DNA of 64,000 nucleotides from QFOX01 sp033763655. GTDB lineage: Bacteria > Pseudomonadota > Alphaproteobacteria > Rickettsiales > UBA3002. Below the pieces are notes generated by a model. The model had not been told where the DNA came from. It was given only the letters and a program-made list of their open reading frames with translations, and searched no databases. Positions 42,689-51,962 of the stretch are shown piece by piece. Where the stretch lies: assembly GCA_033763655.1 (NCBI GenBank), contig JANRKD010000012.1, positions 1 to 64,000 of the forward strand. Reading direction: 5' to 3'. A program made the translations under genes and the position numbers. The first letter of the stretch is position 1; each line of letters begins with the position of its first letter.

Positions 42689-43423
42689 ATGAGCACAACC
42701 ATCCGCATCGACAAATTACTGGCCGGTATGGGCTACGGATCGCGCCGCGAAATCGAGCATCTGGCCGATACGGACCGCGTGCTGCTGGATGGCCAGCCCA
42801 TCTTCGATTGCGGTGCGCGGGTGCCGCTTGATGCCACGCTGTGCGACCGCCTCACCGTCGACGGCGAAGCGATTGACCCGCTGCCCGGCATGGTGGTGCT
42901 GCTGCATAAACCGCTGGGCGTCACCTGCTCGCACAAAGAATCGGGGCCGCTGATTTACGACCTGCTACCTGCGCGCTGGCGGCGGCGCGATCCGGTACTA
43001 TCGAGCGTCGGACGGCTCGATAAGGAAACTTCGGGGCTGTTGCTACTCACCGACGATGGCGCGCTGCTGCATAAAATTATTTCGCCCAAACAGCATGTCG
43101 CCAAATGCTACCTCGCCACCCTCGCGCGGCCCTTGCGCGGCGATGAAGCGACGATTTTTGCCAGCGGCACCCTGATGCTCGAAGGCGAAAAAACGCCGCT
43201 GCAACCTGCCGAAATGCAGGCGCTCAGCGACACCACCGCACGGCTCACTTTGCATGAGGGGCGCTACCATCAGGTGCGGCGGATGTTTGCGGCGGTGGGC
43301 AACCATGTCGCCGCACTGCACCGTGAATCGGTCGGCGGGCTGACATTGCCTGATGATCTGAAGGCGGGCGACCATCGCCTACTCGATGCCGCCGACATCG
43401 CCCGTATTTTTACTCCGCGCTGA
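42689..43423 (+). CDS. rsuA: RsuA-type 16S rRNA pseudouridine synthase
   Basis: 244 residues. N-terminal S4 RNA-binding domain (RIDKLLAGMGYGSRREIEHL), then the synthase domain with catalytic Asp in SVGRLDKETSGLLLLTDDG and the C-terminal GRYHQVRRMFAAVGNHV. Its 3' end overlaps the convergent kinase gene by 14 bases. Confidence 0.9.
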   Translation: MSTTIRIDKLLAGMGYGSRREIEHLADTDRVLLDGQPIFDCGARVPLDATLCDRLTVDGEAIDPLPGMVVLLHKPLGVTCSHKESGPLIYDLLPARWRRRDPVLSSVGRLDKETSGLLLLTDDGALLHKIISPKQHVAKCYLATLARPLRGDEATIFASGTLMLEGEKTPLQPAEMQALSDTTARLTLHEGRYHQVRRMFAAVGNHVAALHRESVGGLTLPDDLKAGDHRLLDAADIARIFTPR

Positions 43424-44804
43424 GCACCGTCGCGCGCGGCAGGCGAATTTCCACCCGCAGCCCGACGCCATTCTCCGGCGTTTTGAGTAGGATACTGCCC
43501 GACAGCCGCGCCGCAATCTCGGCCACAATCGCCAACCCCAACCCGGTGCCTTGCGCCTTGGGCGTGCCGACGCGGTAGAAGCGCTGGAACACATGCGCCC
43601 GTTCCGCCTCAGGGATGCCGGGGCCGGAGTCCGTCACCGCACAGCAGATGGTGCTGCCGTCCTCACTCAGCACCACATCGACCGCACCGTTCTCGGGCGT
43701 ATATTTCACCGCGTTTTCGATGATGTTTCCTATCAGCAGGCGCAGCAGGGTTTCATCGGCCATCACCCAGAGATTATCGGCACCGTGGAGCGACAGCGCA
43801 ATCTGTTTCTGCGCGGCAATCGCAGCTAATTCGGTGAGGATGGCAATCACATGCTGTTTGACATTAAGCGGCTGGCGCACCACCGGCTGGTGGCTGATGC
43901 GGGTTGAGGTCAGCAACTGCCCTACCAGCCGCGATGCCCGCTCGATCGAGGCGCGCAAATCCGCCAGCGATGACGCGCGCTCCTGCGTGTTGCGCGCCTG
44001 CTCCATCATCTGCAATTGCAGCTTGATGGTGGCCAGCGGCGTGCGCAGATGGTGGGCGGCATGTTCGGCAAACCGCTTCTCGGCGTTGAAGGAATGTTCG
44101 AGCTTCTGCAGCAACTGATTGATGGAATTGCCCAGCGGCGACAGATCGCGCGGTACATGGGCAAGGCTCAGCGGCGACAAATCATCCGGCGAACGGCTGC
44201 GAATCTGCGCAATCAGCGCCCGCACCGTGCCCAGCCCCGAACCGATGCCCACCCAGATCAGCGCGCCCACCAGCGGCACCAGCAGCGCGAGCGGCGCGGC
44301 CAGCGTCAACAGGATGTTTTTCACCAATGCCGCGCGCAGGCTGATTTTTTCGCCCGCTTCGACCGTGATGTTCGTCTGCGGAATCTCGAGGCTATAGACC
44401 CGCCAGCGCTCGCCGTTGTCATCCTTCACATACGAAAGGCCGCTGGCCTGTTGCGGAATGCCGACAATCGGCGCTTTATCGGAAATCATGGCGAGGCGGT
44501 TGCCGCGCCAGACGCGGAACATGCGGCTGCTGGCGTAGATGGCGGCGACTTCGTTCAAGGCTTTCTGGTTACTCACCGTCAGGTCAATTTTGCGAATGCG
44601 GCGGAACGGCTCGCGCTCGACGCTCATTTCGTCCTCGACCACCAGCCAGATCAGGTTGGCGCTGCTGATCAGCTGCGCATCGTACACATGGTGAATCTGC
44701 CGCGTCGCGCCTTTGAACGCCAGCACGCCGATAATGCAGATGGTGATGAGAATGGTCGGCGCGATGCGCAGGAACAACGAGCGCGTGAGCGTGTGGTGCT
44801 TCAT
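43410..44804 (-). CDS. Two-component sensor histidine kinase, QseC/PmrB-like
   Basis: 464 residues. Membrane helices at about 12-31 and 162-188 flank a periplasmic sensor of about 130 residues; HAMP (190-240); phosphoacceptor His251 in AAHHLRTPLATIKLQL; N-box GNIIENAVKYT; G1 DSGPGIPEAE; G2 GTGLGLAIV. Complete and probably active. One base separates it from its response regulator gene upstream. The signal is not evident. Confidence 0.93.
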   Translation of the reverse strand: MKHHTLTRSLFLRIAPTILITICIIGVLAFKGATRQIHHVYDAQLISSANLIWLVVEDEMSVEREPFRRIRKIDLTVSNQKALNEVAAIYASSRMFRVWRGNRLAMISDKAPIVGIPQQASGLSYVKDDNGERWRVYSLEIPQTNITVEAGEKISLRAALVKNILLTLAAPLALLVPLVGALIWVGIGSGLGTVRALIAQIRSRSPDDLSPLSLAHVPRDLSPLGNSINQLLQKLEHSFNAEKRFAEHAAHHLRTPLATIKLQLQMMEQARNTQERASSLADLRASIERASRLVGQLLTSTRISHQPVVRQPLNVKQHVIAILTELAAIAAQKQIALSLHGADNLWVMADETLLRLLIGNIIENAVKYTPENGAVDVVLSEDGSTICCAVTDSGPGIPEAERAHVFQRFYRVGTPKAQGTGLGLAIVAEIAARLSGSILLKTPENGVGLRVEIRLPRATVLSAE

Positions 44805-44805
44805 A

Positions 44806-45465
44806 CTAAACCGCGTTGACGCGGTAGCCGACGCCGCGCACGGTTTGAATAAACGCGCTGCCGAGCTTTTTACGCAGGTTATAGATGGTCACTTCAACGG
44901 TGTTGCTCTCGGCGGCATCCTCGGCGCTGTAGAGCACATATTCGATGTCCGATTTGGTGACGAATTTCCCCGCCCGCTCCATCAGCAGTTTCAGGGTGCG
45001 AAACTCCTTCGCGGTCATCATCACCGGGGCGTCGCCCTTGCGCACCAGCGAGGCCGCAGGCTCGAGCACCACCGCGCCGCAGCGAATCGTGCTCTCGGCC
45101 CGGCCCGCACTGCGGCGGATGAGCGCCCGCAGCCGCGCCAGCAATTCATCAAGGTCGAACGGCTTGATGAGATAATCATCCGCCCCGGCATCCAGCCCTT
45201 CGACCTTCTGCTGCGGCAGATCGCGCGCAGTGAGCAGCAGCACGGGCGTCATGTTCTTGCGGCTGCGGATGGCGCGCAGCACCTCGATGCCCGAACATTT
45301 CGGCAGGTTCACATCCAGCACCACGGCGGCAAACGGCAAATCGGTGAGGGCGTCAATCGCCGCTTCACCATCCTGCACCCAATCGACCCCATAGGCGTTG
45401 CGTTCCAGCGCCTTTTTCAGCGAGGTGCCGAGCATGTCATCGTCTTCGACCAGTAAAATACGCAT
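44806..45465 (-). CDS. OmpR-family response regulator
   Basis: 219 residues from ATG 45465 (MRILLVEDDD). Receiver domain with Asp51 (VVLDVNLP), Lys in LIKPFD, and a C-terminal winged helix with VEVTIYNLRKKLG and TVRGVGYRV. QseB/PmrA-like. Transcribed ahead of its kinase partner. Confidence 0.94.
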   Translation of the reverse strand: MRILLVEDDDMLGTSLKKALERNAYGVDWVQDGEAAIDALTDLPFAAVVLDVNLPKCSGIEVLRAIRSRKNMTPVLLLTARDLPQQKVEGLDAGADDYLIKPFDLDELLARLRALIRRSAGRAESTIRCGAVVLEPAASLVRKGDAPVMMTAKEFRTLKLLMERAGKFVTKSDIEYVLYSAEDAAESNTVEVTIYNLRKKLGSAFIQTVRGVGYRVNAV

Positions 45466-45496
45466 ACGACCTTTTAGCGGAATCATCGGAATAAAA

Positions 45497-45522
45497 AAAG
45501 CCCGCTCTTGCGAGCGGGCTTT
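45497..45522 (-). terminator. Terminator of the Ala-rich protein gene
   Basis: Eleven-base stem AAAGCCCGCTC / GAGCGGGCTTT with loop TTGC; on the minus strand it is followed by a T-run. It separates the Ala-rich gene from the two-component operon. Confidence 0.92.
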
Positions 45523-45571
45523 TCCCAATAGATCCGGAAGCATTGCTCCCGTATTCTTGTGTCACCAGAAA

Positions 45572-45802
45572 CTAGTGAGCAGCAGCCGGAGCAGCTTCTT
45601 TTTTCTCGGCTTTTGCAGCAGCAGGAGCCGTTTTTGCAGCTTCAGCAGCAGCTTCTTTCGAAACTTCTTTAGCGGCTTCTTTCGAAGCTTCTTTCGAAAC
45701 TTCTTTAGCAGCTGCAGGAGCAGCCGCTTGTTCAGCAGCGAATGCCGACGAAGCAACGAGGGTGGTAGCAGCAACAGCGATCAGAAGGGACTTAAGTGCC
45801 AT
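45572..45802 (-). CDS. Exported Ala/Lys/Glu-rich repeat protein
   Basis: 76 residues with a signal peptide (MALKSLLIAVAATTLVASSAFA) and a mature part made of repeats such as EVSKEASKEAAK, a strongly helical, amphipathic sequence encoded by a nearly exact 36-base DNA repeat. A near-perfect SD (AAAGGAGATAAACC) and a dedicated terminator suggest high expression. No family recognised; a periplasmic structural or buffering protein is only a guess. Confidence 0.8.
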   Translation of the reverse strand: MALKSLLIAVAATTLVASSAFAAEQAAAPAAAKEVSKEASKEAAKEVSKEAAAEAAKTAPAAAKAEKKEAAPAAAH

Positions 45803-45891
45803 GGTTTATCTCCTTTGAGGTTAAGTTAGTTGGCGATTCGGTGTATAAGCAATCAAGCTGAGGCGAAACTGAAGTTTTGAAAAATAAACGC

Positions 45892-45915
45892 TTATCCACA
45901 GATTACTTATCCACA
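45892..45915 (+). promoter_or_regulatory. Pair of DnaA boxes upstream of the Ala-rich gene
   Basis: Two perfect TTATCCACA words at 45892-45900 and 45907-45915, same orientation, six bases apart. They lie about 90 bases upstream of the Ala-rich protein start. They could bind DnaA to regulate that gene or titrate DnaA; no origin features (AT-rich unwinding region with many boxes, dnaA or parAB) are seen. Confidence 0.5.
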
Positions 45916-45940
45916 CCGAATCGCACGGAGCGTCGGCGCG

Positions 45941-47464
45941 CTAGCGGCGATAGCGGGAGGTCGGCAGTTGCCCCGGCGTGCGCTGCACAGGTGACGACAT
46001 GCCCAGATCCCGCACGGTGCCGCAGCGCAGTTTCGTTTCCTCTTCCTCCTGCTGCGCGGTGACCCCGGCGCACAGATTGCTGACAAAGCCCACATGCATC
46101 ACCGGCCCGACCCGCAGCCAGACCTGCGAAACGCCGCGCACCTGCTGCTGGTAAGGCGCAGTCAGCCGCACCCGCACCACCGGGAAATCGGGGTGAATCT
46201 GGCGATATTCCGCCCAATAGGCGAGGGCTTCCCCGTTGCTGGCAAACGGCCCGATCTGCGCCCAGAAGGCTTTCTGGCCTTCGCTCGCACTCGGGCTTAA
46301 CGATACAGCGGGCACGACCGGCGCGACAGGGACAGCCTGAATAACCGCAGGGGCTGCGGGCGGCGCGGTTATCTGCGTGACGGGGACGCGCCTGGCTTCC
46401 TCCACCTGCACCGAACCATCCGCCGCCGGGGAAGCCACCGCCGCCGGGGAAGCCACCGGTTCGGGCAACGGCAGGGGCGCTGGCGCACTGGCGGCCAGCA
46501 ATGTTTCACGATCCTGCGCCCGCAACGGCGCGGGGGGGGGCGGCAACTGCAGCGACGGCGCGGACATGGCGAGTGGTGCGGCGTTCAATGCCACCGACGG
46601 CATCGCCGCCAGAGGGGTCGCGGGCGAGGCCAGCGAATTGGCAGGCTCCGGCACCAGCACGGGAAGCGGCGCAGGCATGGGGAGCGCCTGCGCATCCACC
46701 GTTTCGATTGGCGCGGCGGCAGGAGAAGGTGCCAGCTTCGGGGCCGGCTTCACTTCGGGCGCATCACTGCTGAAGGGGTTCAGTCGCGACCAGAAACTAC
46801 GGTGCGAATCTTTCGAAACCGCCGCCAGATCGGCGTGCACTTTCGGCTGATTCTCGATGGCAGTATCCAGCGCACTTGCCACTTCGGGCGCGGCACGATC
46901 CGCCGTATCCATCTCCATCGCCGACATGGTCGCCGCCGCGCCGATGCTGCCCAATGCCTCGCGGTTCAGCGGGTCACGCGCCGGGGCCTCGTTCAGGATA
47001 CTCAGCCTGCGGGTGACATCGGGCGCATTATCCGTCGCCACCGCCGACGCGGCCATGGACATGACCGGTGCCGGGGCTGCCGCATTGCTGCCTGCGGCGG
47101 CAGATGCCTTCGTCGCGCCTTCTTTTGCGGGAGAACTCTCCATCGCCGTCTGCACGATATAGCATTCATCCCCGGCGCCGTTTAGCTGCGCGCAGAGGGC
47201 CTGCGCCGCCGCGCGATTTTCGACCGGCCCCGCCTGCGTGCGGTAGACCGTGAGGTTATCGGGCGGCAGTTTCACCTCGCGGATACTGCTGGCCAGTTTG
47301 CCAAGGGAAGCAGCGTGTTTTGCGGTTACTTCGCCCAGCCGTTTTTCGGCTTCCGCGCGGGTTTCAAACGAACCGAACTGAAGCATGGTCAGCGACGCAG
47401 CGAAAGCAGAAACGGCCACCGATGACGCCACTGCAAACGCAAACGCTAAGCGAATAGGTTTCAC
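45941..47464 (-). CDS. Exported SPOR-domain protein
   Basis: 507 residues from GTG 47464, preferred because GAGGA lies four bases upstream and the protein then begins with a signal peptide (KPIRLAFAFAVASSVAVSAFAAS). Two SPOR-like domains: near the N-terminus (LTMLQFGSFETRAEAEKRL) and near the C-terminus (FWAQIGPFASNGEALAYWAEY), joined by a long Pro/Ala-rich linker. SPOR domains bind denuded septal peptidoglycan, so a cell-division or cell-wall role is inferred. Confidence 0.8.
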   Translation of the reverse strand: MKPIRLAFAFAVASSVAVSAFAASLTMLQFGSFETRAEAEKRLGEVTAKHAASLGKLASSIREVKLPPDNLTVYRTQAGPVENRAAAQALCAQLNGAGDECYIVQTAMESSPAKEGATKASAAAGSNAAAPAPVMSMAASAVATDNAPDVTRRLSILNEAPARDPLNREALGSIGAAATMSAMEMDTADRAAPEVASALDTAIENQPKVHADLAAVSKDSHRSFWSRLNPFSSDAPEVKPAPKLAPSPAAAPIETVDAQALPMPAPLPVLVPEPANSLASPATPLAAMPSVALNAAPLAMSAPSLQLPPPPAPLRAQDRETLLAASAPAPLPLPEPVASPAAVASPAADGSVQVEEARRVPVTQITAPPAAPAVIQAVPVAPVVPAVSLSPSASEGQKAFWAQIGPFASNGEALAYWAEYRQIHPDFPVVRVRLTAPYQQQVRGVSQVWLRVGPVMHVGFVSNLCAGVTAQQEEEETKLRCGTVRDLGMSSPVQRTPGQLPTSRYRR

Positions 47465-47668
47465 AAAATCCTCAGTCAGGGCGGTGACATGTTGTTCTTT
47501 TACAACAGCGTGTCTAAGGGAATCAGGGCAACCGCGCAAGCGCTTTTTAGCTGAGGATACCCCCCACTTCCCGCGCGCAATTTGCTTTTCATCCGGGCAA
47601 AGCTTCGCTAAAGCAACGATGACTTGCGTTTTTCCACCCCACCTCCATCCTTGCCCTTAAGGTACCGA

Positions 47669-49417
47669 ATGAACACTGCTGCCACTGCTAAATCCTGGCC
47701 TTTCGAAGAGGCCCGCGCCCTGCTCACCCGGATGGAGCGCCTGAAGGAGAAGAAAGACACGGTGCTGTTTGAAACGGGCTACGGCCCCTCGGGCCTGCCG
47801 CATATCGGCACGTTCGGCGAGGTGGCACGCACCGCGATGGTGCGCCATGCCTTTGAAACGCTGACTGCCGGCCAGTATAAAACGCGCCTCATCTGCTTTT
47901 CCGACGATATGGACGGCCTGCGCAAAGTGCCAGACAACCTGCCTAACGCGGCGATGATTGCGCAAAATCTCGGCAAGCCGCTGACCGCAATCCCCGACCC
48001 GTTTGGCACCCACGAGAGCTTCGGCCACCACATGAACGCCCGCCTGCGCGCCTTCCTCGATAATTTCGGCTTCGATTACGAGTTCCGCTCCTCGACGGAA
48101 ACCTACCGCAGCGGCGCGTTCGACACGGCCCTGCGCAATATCCTCGCCAATTACGACAAGGTGATGGATGTCATGCTGCCGACCCTGGGCGAGGAGCGCG
48201 CGGAAACCTATGCGCCGTTCTTGCCCGTGTCGCCCGTTTCCGGCAAGGTCCTGCTCGCGAAGGTTGTTAAAACCGATGTGGCAAAAGGCACCATCACCTA
48301 CCTCGAAGAGGACGGCTCGGAGGTGGAAACGCCCGTCACCGGCGGCCACTGCAAGCTGCAATGGAAGCCCGACATGGGCATGCGCTGGGCGGCGCTCGGG
48401 GTCGATTACGAGATGTATGGCAAGGATCACCTCGCCAGCGCAAAACTGTATGACGCCATCTGCCGTATTGCGGGCGGCACCCCGCCCCAGCAGATGATGT
48501 TCGAGCTGTTTCTCGACGAGAACGGCCAGAAGATTTCCAAATCCAAAGGCAACGGCATCACGATTGACGAATGGCTGAAATACGCGCCCGAGGAATCGCT
48601 GGCGCTGTATATGTTCACCAACCCGCGCCGCGCCAAGAAGCTGTATTTCGACGTCATCCCGCAACAGGTGGATGACTACCTGACCTATCTGGAGAAATAC
48701 CATCAGCTTACAGTGGGCAATAGCAGCGACATTGGCTCCCGCTCCCCCCTTGCGGGGGAGCCCGATCCGTCTTCGGATGGGGTGGGGGGACAAACCGCGA
48801 AGAATACCCCCCCCGGATTTACAAGTGCAAATCCCGCCCACCCGCAAGGGGTGGGCACGCCCGCGTCGCTGCTTGCGCTCAACCCTGCGGCACTCGACAA
48901 TCCCGTCTGGCATATCCATGGCGGCACGCCTCCGGCGCCGGAATCTTCCCTGCGTTTCAGCCTGCTGCTCAACCTTGTTTCCGCCTGCAACGCCGAGGAT
49001 ACATCCGTGCTCTGGGGTTTCCTGAAACGCGAATTGCCCGAAGCCACGCCGGAAAATTCACCGATGCTGGATCAATTATGCGGCTATGCCGTGCGCTATT
49101 ACCACGACTTCGTGAAGCCGCACAAAAAGTTCCGTGCGCCGACCGAAATCGAGCGCGCAGCATTGCTCGAATTGCGCAGCTACCTTGCTGCGCTGGCCGA
49201 CGGCACGCCCGCCGAGGATATCCAGACCCGCATTTATGAAATCGGGGTGGCACATTACAGCAAGGAAACTTTGCGCGAATGGTTCAAAGCCACCTATGAA
49301 CTGCTGCTTGGCGCCTCTCAGGGCCCGCGCATGGGCAGCTTCATCCACCTCTTTGGCGCGCGCGGAACCATCGGGCTGATCGACGCGGCGCTGGGGCAAA
49401 AGGACGTGGCGGCTTGA
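47669..49417 (+). CDS. lysK: Lysyl-tRNA synthetase, class I, with palindrome insertion
   Basis: 582 residues from ATG 47669 (SD AAGG). Class I synthetase: HIGT at 45-48 (PSGLPHIGTFGE) and KISKS (QKISKSKGNG). It charges tRNA-Lys; most bacteria use class II, while alphaproteobacteria commonly use class I. Residues about 358-396 are encoded by a family A palindrome (start GSRSPLAGE, then SSDGVGG) inserted just before DNPVWHIHGG, a position where relatives have a short loop. The frame is intact. Overlaps the next gene by one base (TGATG). Confidence 0.96.
   Translation: MNTAATAKSWPFEEARALLTRMERLKEKKDTVLFETGYGPSGLPHIGTFGEVARTAMVRHAFETLTAGQYKTRLICFSDDMDGLRKVPDNLPNAAMIAQNLGKPLTAIPDPFGTHESFGHHMNARLRAFLDNFGFDYEFRSSTETYRSGAFDTALRNILANYDKVMDVMLPTLGEERAETYAPFLPVSPVSGKVLLAKVVKTDVAKGTITYLEEDGSEVETPVTGGHCKLQWKPDMGMRWAALGVDYEMYGKDHLASAKLYDAICRIAGGTPPQQMMFELFLDENGQKISKSKGNGITIDEWLKYAPEESLALYMFTNPRRAKKLYFDVIPQQVDDYLTYLEKYHQLTVGNSSDIGSRSPLAGEPDPSSDGVGGQTAKNTPPGFTSANPAHPQGVGTPASLLALNPAALDNPVWHIHGGTPPAPESSLRFSLLLNLVSACNAEDTSVLWGFLKRELPEATPENSPMLDQLCGYAVRYYHDFVKPHKKFRAPTEIERAALLELRSYLAALADGTPAEDIQTRIYEIGVAHYSKETLREWFKATYELLLGASQGPRMGSFIHLFGARGTIGLIDAALGQKDVAA
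48742..48856. repeat. Palindromic repeat, family A, inside lysK
   Basis: Left arm CTCCCCCCTTGCGGGGGAG, followed by ATCCGTCTTCGGAT and a GTGGGGGG block, almost identical to one arm of the copy in tgt; the right half is more diverged (GGATTTACAAGTGCAAATCC, then CACCCGCAAGGGGTG). Translated in frame. Confidence 0.92.
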
Positions 49418-50241
49418 TGTCCATGAACCTCGAAGAAATTATCGGCAATTACGACGCTTTCATCGTCGATCTGTGGGGCGTCATCCATGATGGAACGCAT
49501 CTCTACCCCGGCGCAGCGGAAACGCTGGCGCTGCTGCACAGCCTCAACAAACCGGTGGTGTTTCTATCAAACGCGCCGCGCATATCGGCCAAAGCGCAGG
49601 GCAACCTCGACCGCCTGAACATCCCGCGCAGCCATTATCTTGAAATCGTCACCAGCGGTCAGGTGGCGCATGATTTATTGGCGCGCGACGCAAGCCCCAA
49701 ACGCCGCTACTACTACCTCGGCCCCAGCAAGGACGAAGACGTGCTCGATGATTTACCCAATTACCAGCGCGTCGATGAACCCGCCGAGGCCGGCTTCATC
49801 CTCTGCACCGGTTACGAGGAAGACGGCCAGCCTCACGAGGAAATTGTGCCGCTGCTGCTGCAACTCCTGCATCTGCCGATGCTATGCATCAACCCCGATA
49901 TGGAGGTGGTGAAGCAGGACGGCACGCAGTGGCTGTGCGCGGGCGCGGTGGCCACCGAGTTCACGCAGTTGGGCGGCAAAGTAGCCTATACCGGCAAGCC
50001 CTTCCCTGAAGTCTATCAGGTCTGCAAGCTGCTGCTGGGCAACCTGCGCACGCTATGCGTGGGCGACAACCCCGCGACCGACATCAAAGGCGCGAACGAG
50101 GCGGGATTCGACAGCCTGCTCATCACCGGCGGCGTGCTCAAAGCCCGCTACGGCGAGCAGTTGAGCCACGATCAGGCGCGCGAAATCTGCGCCATCGCGA
50201 AGGTGACGCCGACCTTTGTGCTGGGCGGGTTCGGGCTGTAA
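49417..50241 (+). CDS. HAD-IIA family hydrolase (TIGR01459 type)
   Basis: 274 residues. Motif I DLWGVIHDG, motif II FLSNAPR, Lys in TGKPFPEVY and motif IV VGDNPATDIKGANEAG. This subfamily is common in alphaproteobacteria; substrate unknown, a sugar or nucleotide phosphate is likely. Start ATG 49417 overlaps the lysK stop; ATG 49423 is an alternative. Confidence 0.85.
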   Translation: MSMNLEEIIGNYDAFIVDLWGVIHDGTHLYPGAAETLALLHSLNKPVVFLSNAPRISAKAQGNLDRLNIPRSHYLEIVTSGQVAHDLLARDASPKRRYYYLGPSKDEDVLDDLPNYQRVDEPAEAGFILCTGYEEDGQPHEEIVPLLLQLLHLPMLCINPDMEVVKQDGTQWLCAGAVATEFTQLGGKVAYTGKPFPEVYQVCKLLLGNLRTLCVGDNPATDIKGANEAGFDSLLITGGVLKARYGEQLSHDQAREICAIAKVTPTFVLGGFGL

Positions 50242-50277
50242 TTCTTTGCGGCATCGAAGGGGCCTTGGGCCGTGGCG

Positions 50278-50318
50278 GGGGATCCCGGTACGCGCTACGC
50301 TTGGCCGGGATGATGCCC
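50278..50318. repeat. Half palindrome, family C fragment
   Basis: GGGATCCCGGTACGCGCTACG... ending GCCGGGATGATG, a short relative of the pyrB and coaD elements, just before argH. Confidence 0.6.
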
Positions 50319-50370
50319 TAAACAAACCTCTGTGCTTGCTGCGCTTTTGAAATCCGCTATAAACGCGGTT

Positions 50371-51768
50371 ATGAGCGAAAAGAAAGCAGCAGCGAACAGC
50401 ATGTGGGGTGGGCATTATACGCTCGGCCCGGCGGAAGCGTTTGCGGCTATTAATCCCAGTATCGCCATCGACCAGCGGCTTTACGCCGAGGATATTCAAG
50501 GCTCCCTCGCCCATGCCGCCATGCTCGCGAAAGTGGGAATCCTGAGCGCGGATGAGCAGCAGGAAATCGCGCGCGGCCTCGCACAGGTGAAGGCGGAAAT
50601 CGAAGCAGGCACGCTGAAATTCAGCGCGGCACTGGAAGACATCCACATGAACATCGAGTCCCGCCTCAAAGACATCATCGGCGCGCCCGCTGGCAAACTG
50701 CACACTGCCCGCTCGCGCAACGATCAGGTCGCCACCGACCTGCGGCTTTATGCGCGCACGCTGTGCGGGCATCTGGATGCGGCGTTGCAGGCGCTACAGG
50801 CCGCCCTCCTCGCGCAGGCGGAGCATACTATCGACACGGTGATGCCCGGCCTGACACATCTGCAACCGGCGCAACCGATCAGCTTCGCGCATCATTTGCT
50901 GGCGTATGTTGAAATGTTCGGGCGCGACCGGGGCCGCATCGCAGATGCCGCGAAACGCCTGAACGAATGCCCGCTGGGCGCGGCGGCGCTGGCCGGCACC
51001 ACCTACCCTATCGACCGCGCGATGACCGCTGAAATCCTCGGCTTTGACCACCCGATGCGCAACTCGCTCGATGCCGTCTCGGCGCGCGATTATGTGGTGG
51101 AGCTGCTGGCGGCCTTTGCCATCATCGCCACCCACCTGTCGCGTCTGGCCGAGGAACTGGTGCTGTGGACATCACCGCTCGTCGGCTTCGTGAAATTGAG
51201 CGAAGCCTTCACCAGCGGTTCTTCTATCATGCCGCAAAAACGCAACCCCGATGCGGCCGAACTGGTGCGCGGTAAAACGGGCGGCATCGTAGGCGCGCTG
51301 GTGGCGATGCTCACCACCCTCAAAGCCCTGCCGCTCGCCTACAACAAGGATATGCAAGAAGACAAACGCCCGTTCTTTTTTGCGGGCGATGAAATCCTGC
51401 TCAGCCTCAAGGCAATGACGGGTATGGTCGCCGACCTGCAGCCGCAGACGGATGCCATGCGCGCCGCCTGCTCGCGCGGCTACCTCAATGCCACCGACCT
51501 GGCCGACTGGCTGGTGCAGCATGCGGGCGTGCCTTTCCGCGAGGCGCATCACCTCACCGGGCAATTGGTCAGGCTGGCCGAGCAGGAAAAATGTGGGCTG
51601 GAGGATTTATCCCTCGCACAGATGCAGGCCGTCCACCCGGCCATCACCGCCGATATTTTCGCCGCGATTGCGCTTAATGCCTGCGTCGCGCGCCGCACCA
51701 GCGCCGGCGGCACCGCCCCCGAACGTGTGCGCGAGGCCCTCACCGCAGCAAGAAAGGCATGGTTATGA
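50371..51768 (+). CDS. argH: Argininosuccinate lyase
   Basis: 465 residues, normal length. Last step of arginine synthesis. GSSIMPQKRNPDAAE (catalytic Ser loop), HTARSRNDQVATD and GLTHLQPAQPISFAHH are diagnostic. Start ATG 50371 (MSEKKAAANSMWGGHY). Overlaps the lptM gene; run argH-lptM-lysA. Confidence 0.96.
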   Translation: MSEKKAAANSMWGGHYTLGPAEAFAAINPSIAIDQRLYAEDIQGSLAHAAMLAKVGILSADEQQEIARGLAQVKAEIEAGTLKFSAALEDIHMNIESRLKDIIGAPAGKLHTARSRNDQVATDLRLYARTLCGHLDAALQALQAALLAQAEHTIDTVMPGLTHLQPAQPISFAHHLLAYVEMFGRDRGRIADAAKRLNECPLGAAALAGTTYPIDRAMTAEILGFDHPMRNSLDAVSARDYVVELLAAFAIIATHLSRLAEELVLWTSPLVGFVKLSEAFTSGSSIMPQKRNPDAAELVRGKTGGIVGALVAMLTTLKALPLAYNKDMQEDKRPFFFAGDEILLSLKAMTGMVADLQPQTDAMRAACSRGYLNATDLADWLVQHAGVPFREAHHLTGQLVRLAEQEKCGLEDLSLAQMQAVHPAITADIFAAIALNACVARRTSAGGTAPERVREALTAARKAWL

Positions 51769-51962
51769 TCCGCACCCTTTCCCTCATCGTGCTCGCGTTG
51801 GTTATAGCGAGTTGCGGCGTTAAGCGCCCACTCTTGCGCCCAAAAGACATCCCCGCCTACGAGGAACAAAAGCGCAAGAAACGTGAGGAGCTGGAGCAAG
51901 ACCAGATTGAGCTCGACCGCGAAGATGCTGCCGATGCTGCTGCGCCGGAAAGCAGCAAGTAA
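51765..51962 (+). CDS. lptM: Small lipoprotein LptM-like
   Basis: 65 residues: signal peptide ending in lipobox IASC, then GVKRPLLRPKDIPAYEEQKRKK. The CG-x-K-x-PL pattern and its place between argH and lysA match the YifL/LptM family, which helps LptD maturation in E. coli. Start at ATG 51765 (SD AAAGG) rather than 51759. Stop and lysA start overlap (TAATG). Confidence 0.85.
   Translation: MIRTLSLIVLALVIASCGVKRPLLRPKDIPAYEEQKRKKREELEQDQIELDREDAADAAAPESSK

Noticed and set aside
45892..45915. Replication origin
   Set aside because: Only two DnaA boxes; no AT-rich unwinding region, box cluster, or origin-linked genes nearby.
47657..48919. Minus-strand open frame of 420 codons opposite lysK
   Set aside because: Shadow of lysK; composition dominated by His, Arg and Gly.
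50242..50370. Upstream start for argH at 50332
   Set aside because: Would add 13 residues with no similarity; MSEKKAAANSMWGGHY at 50371 fits the family start.
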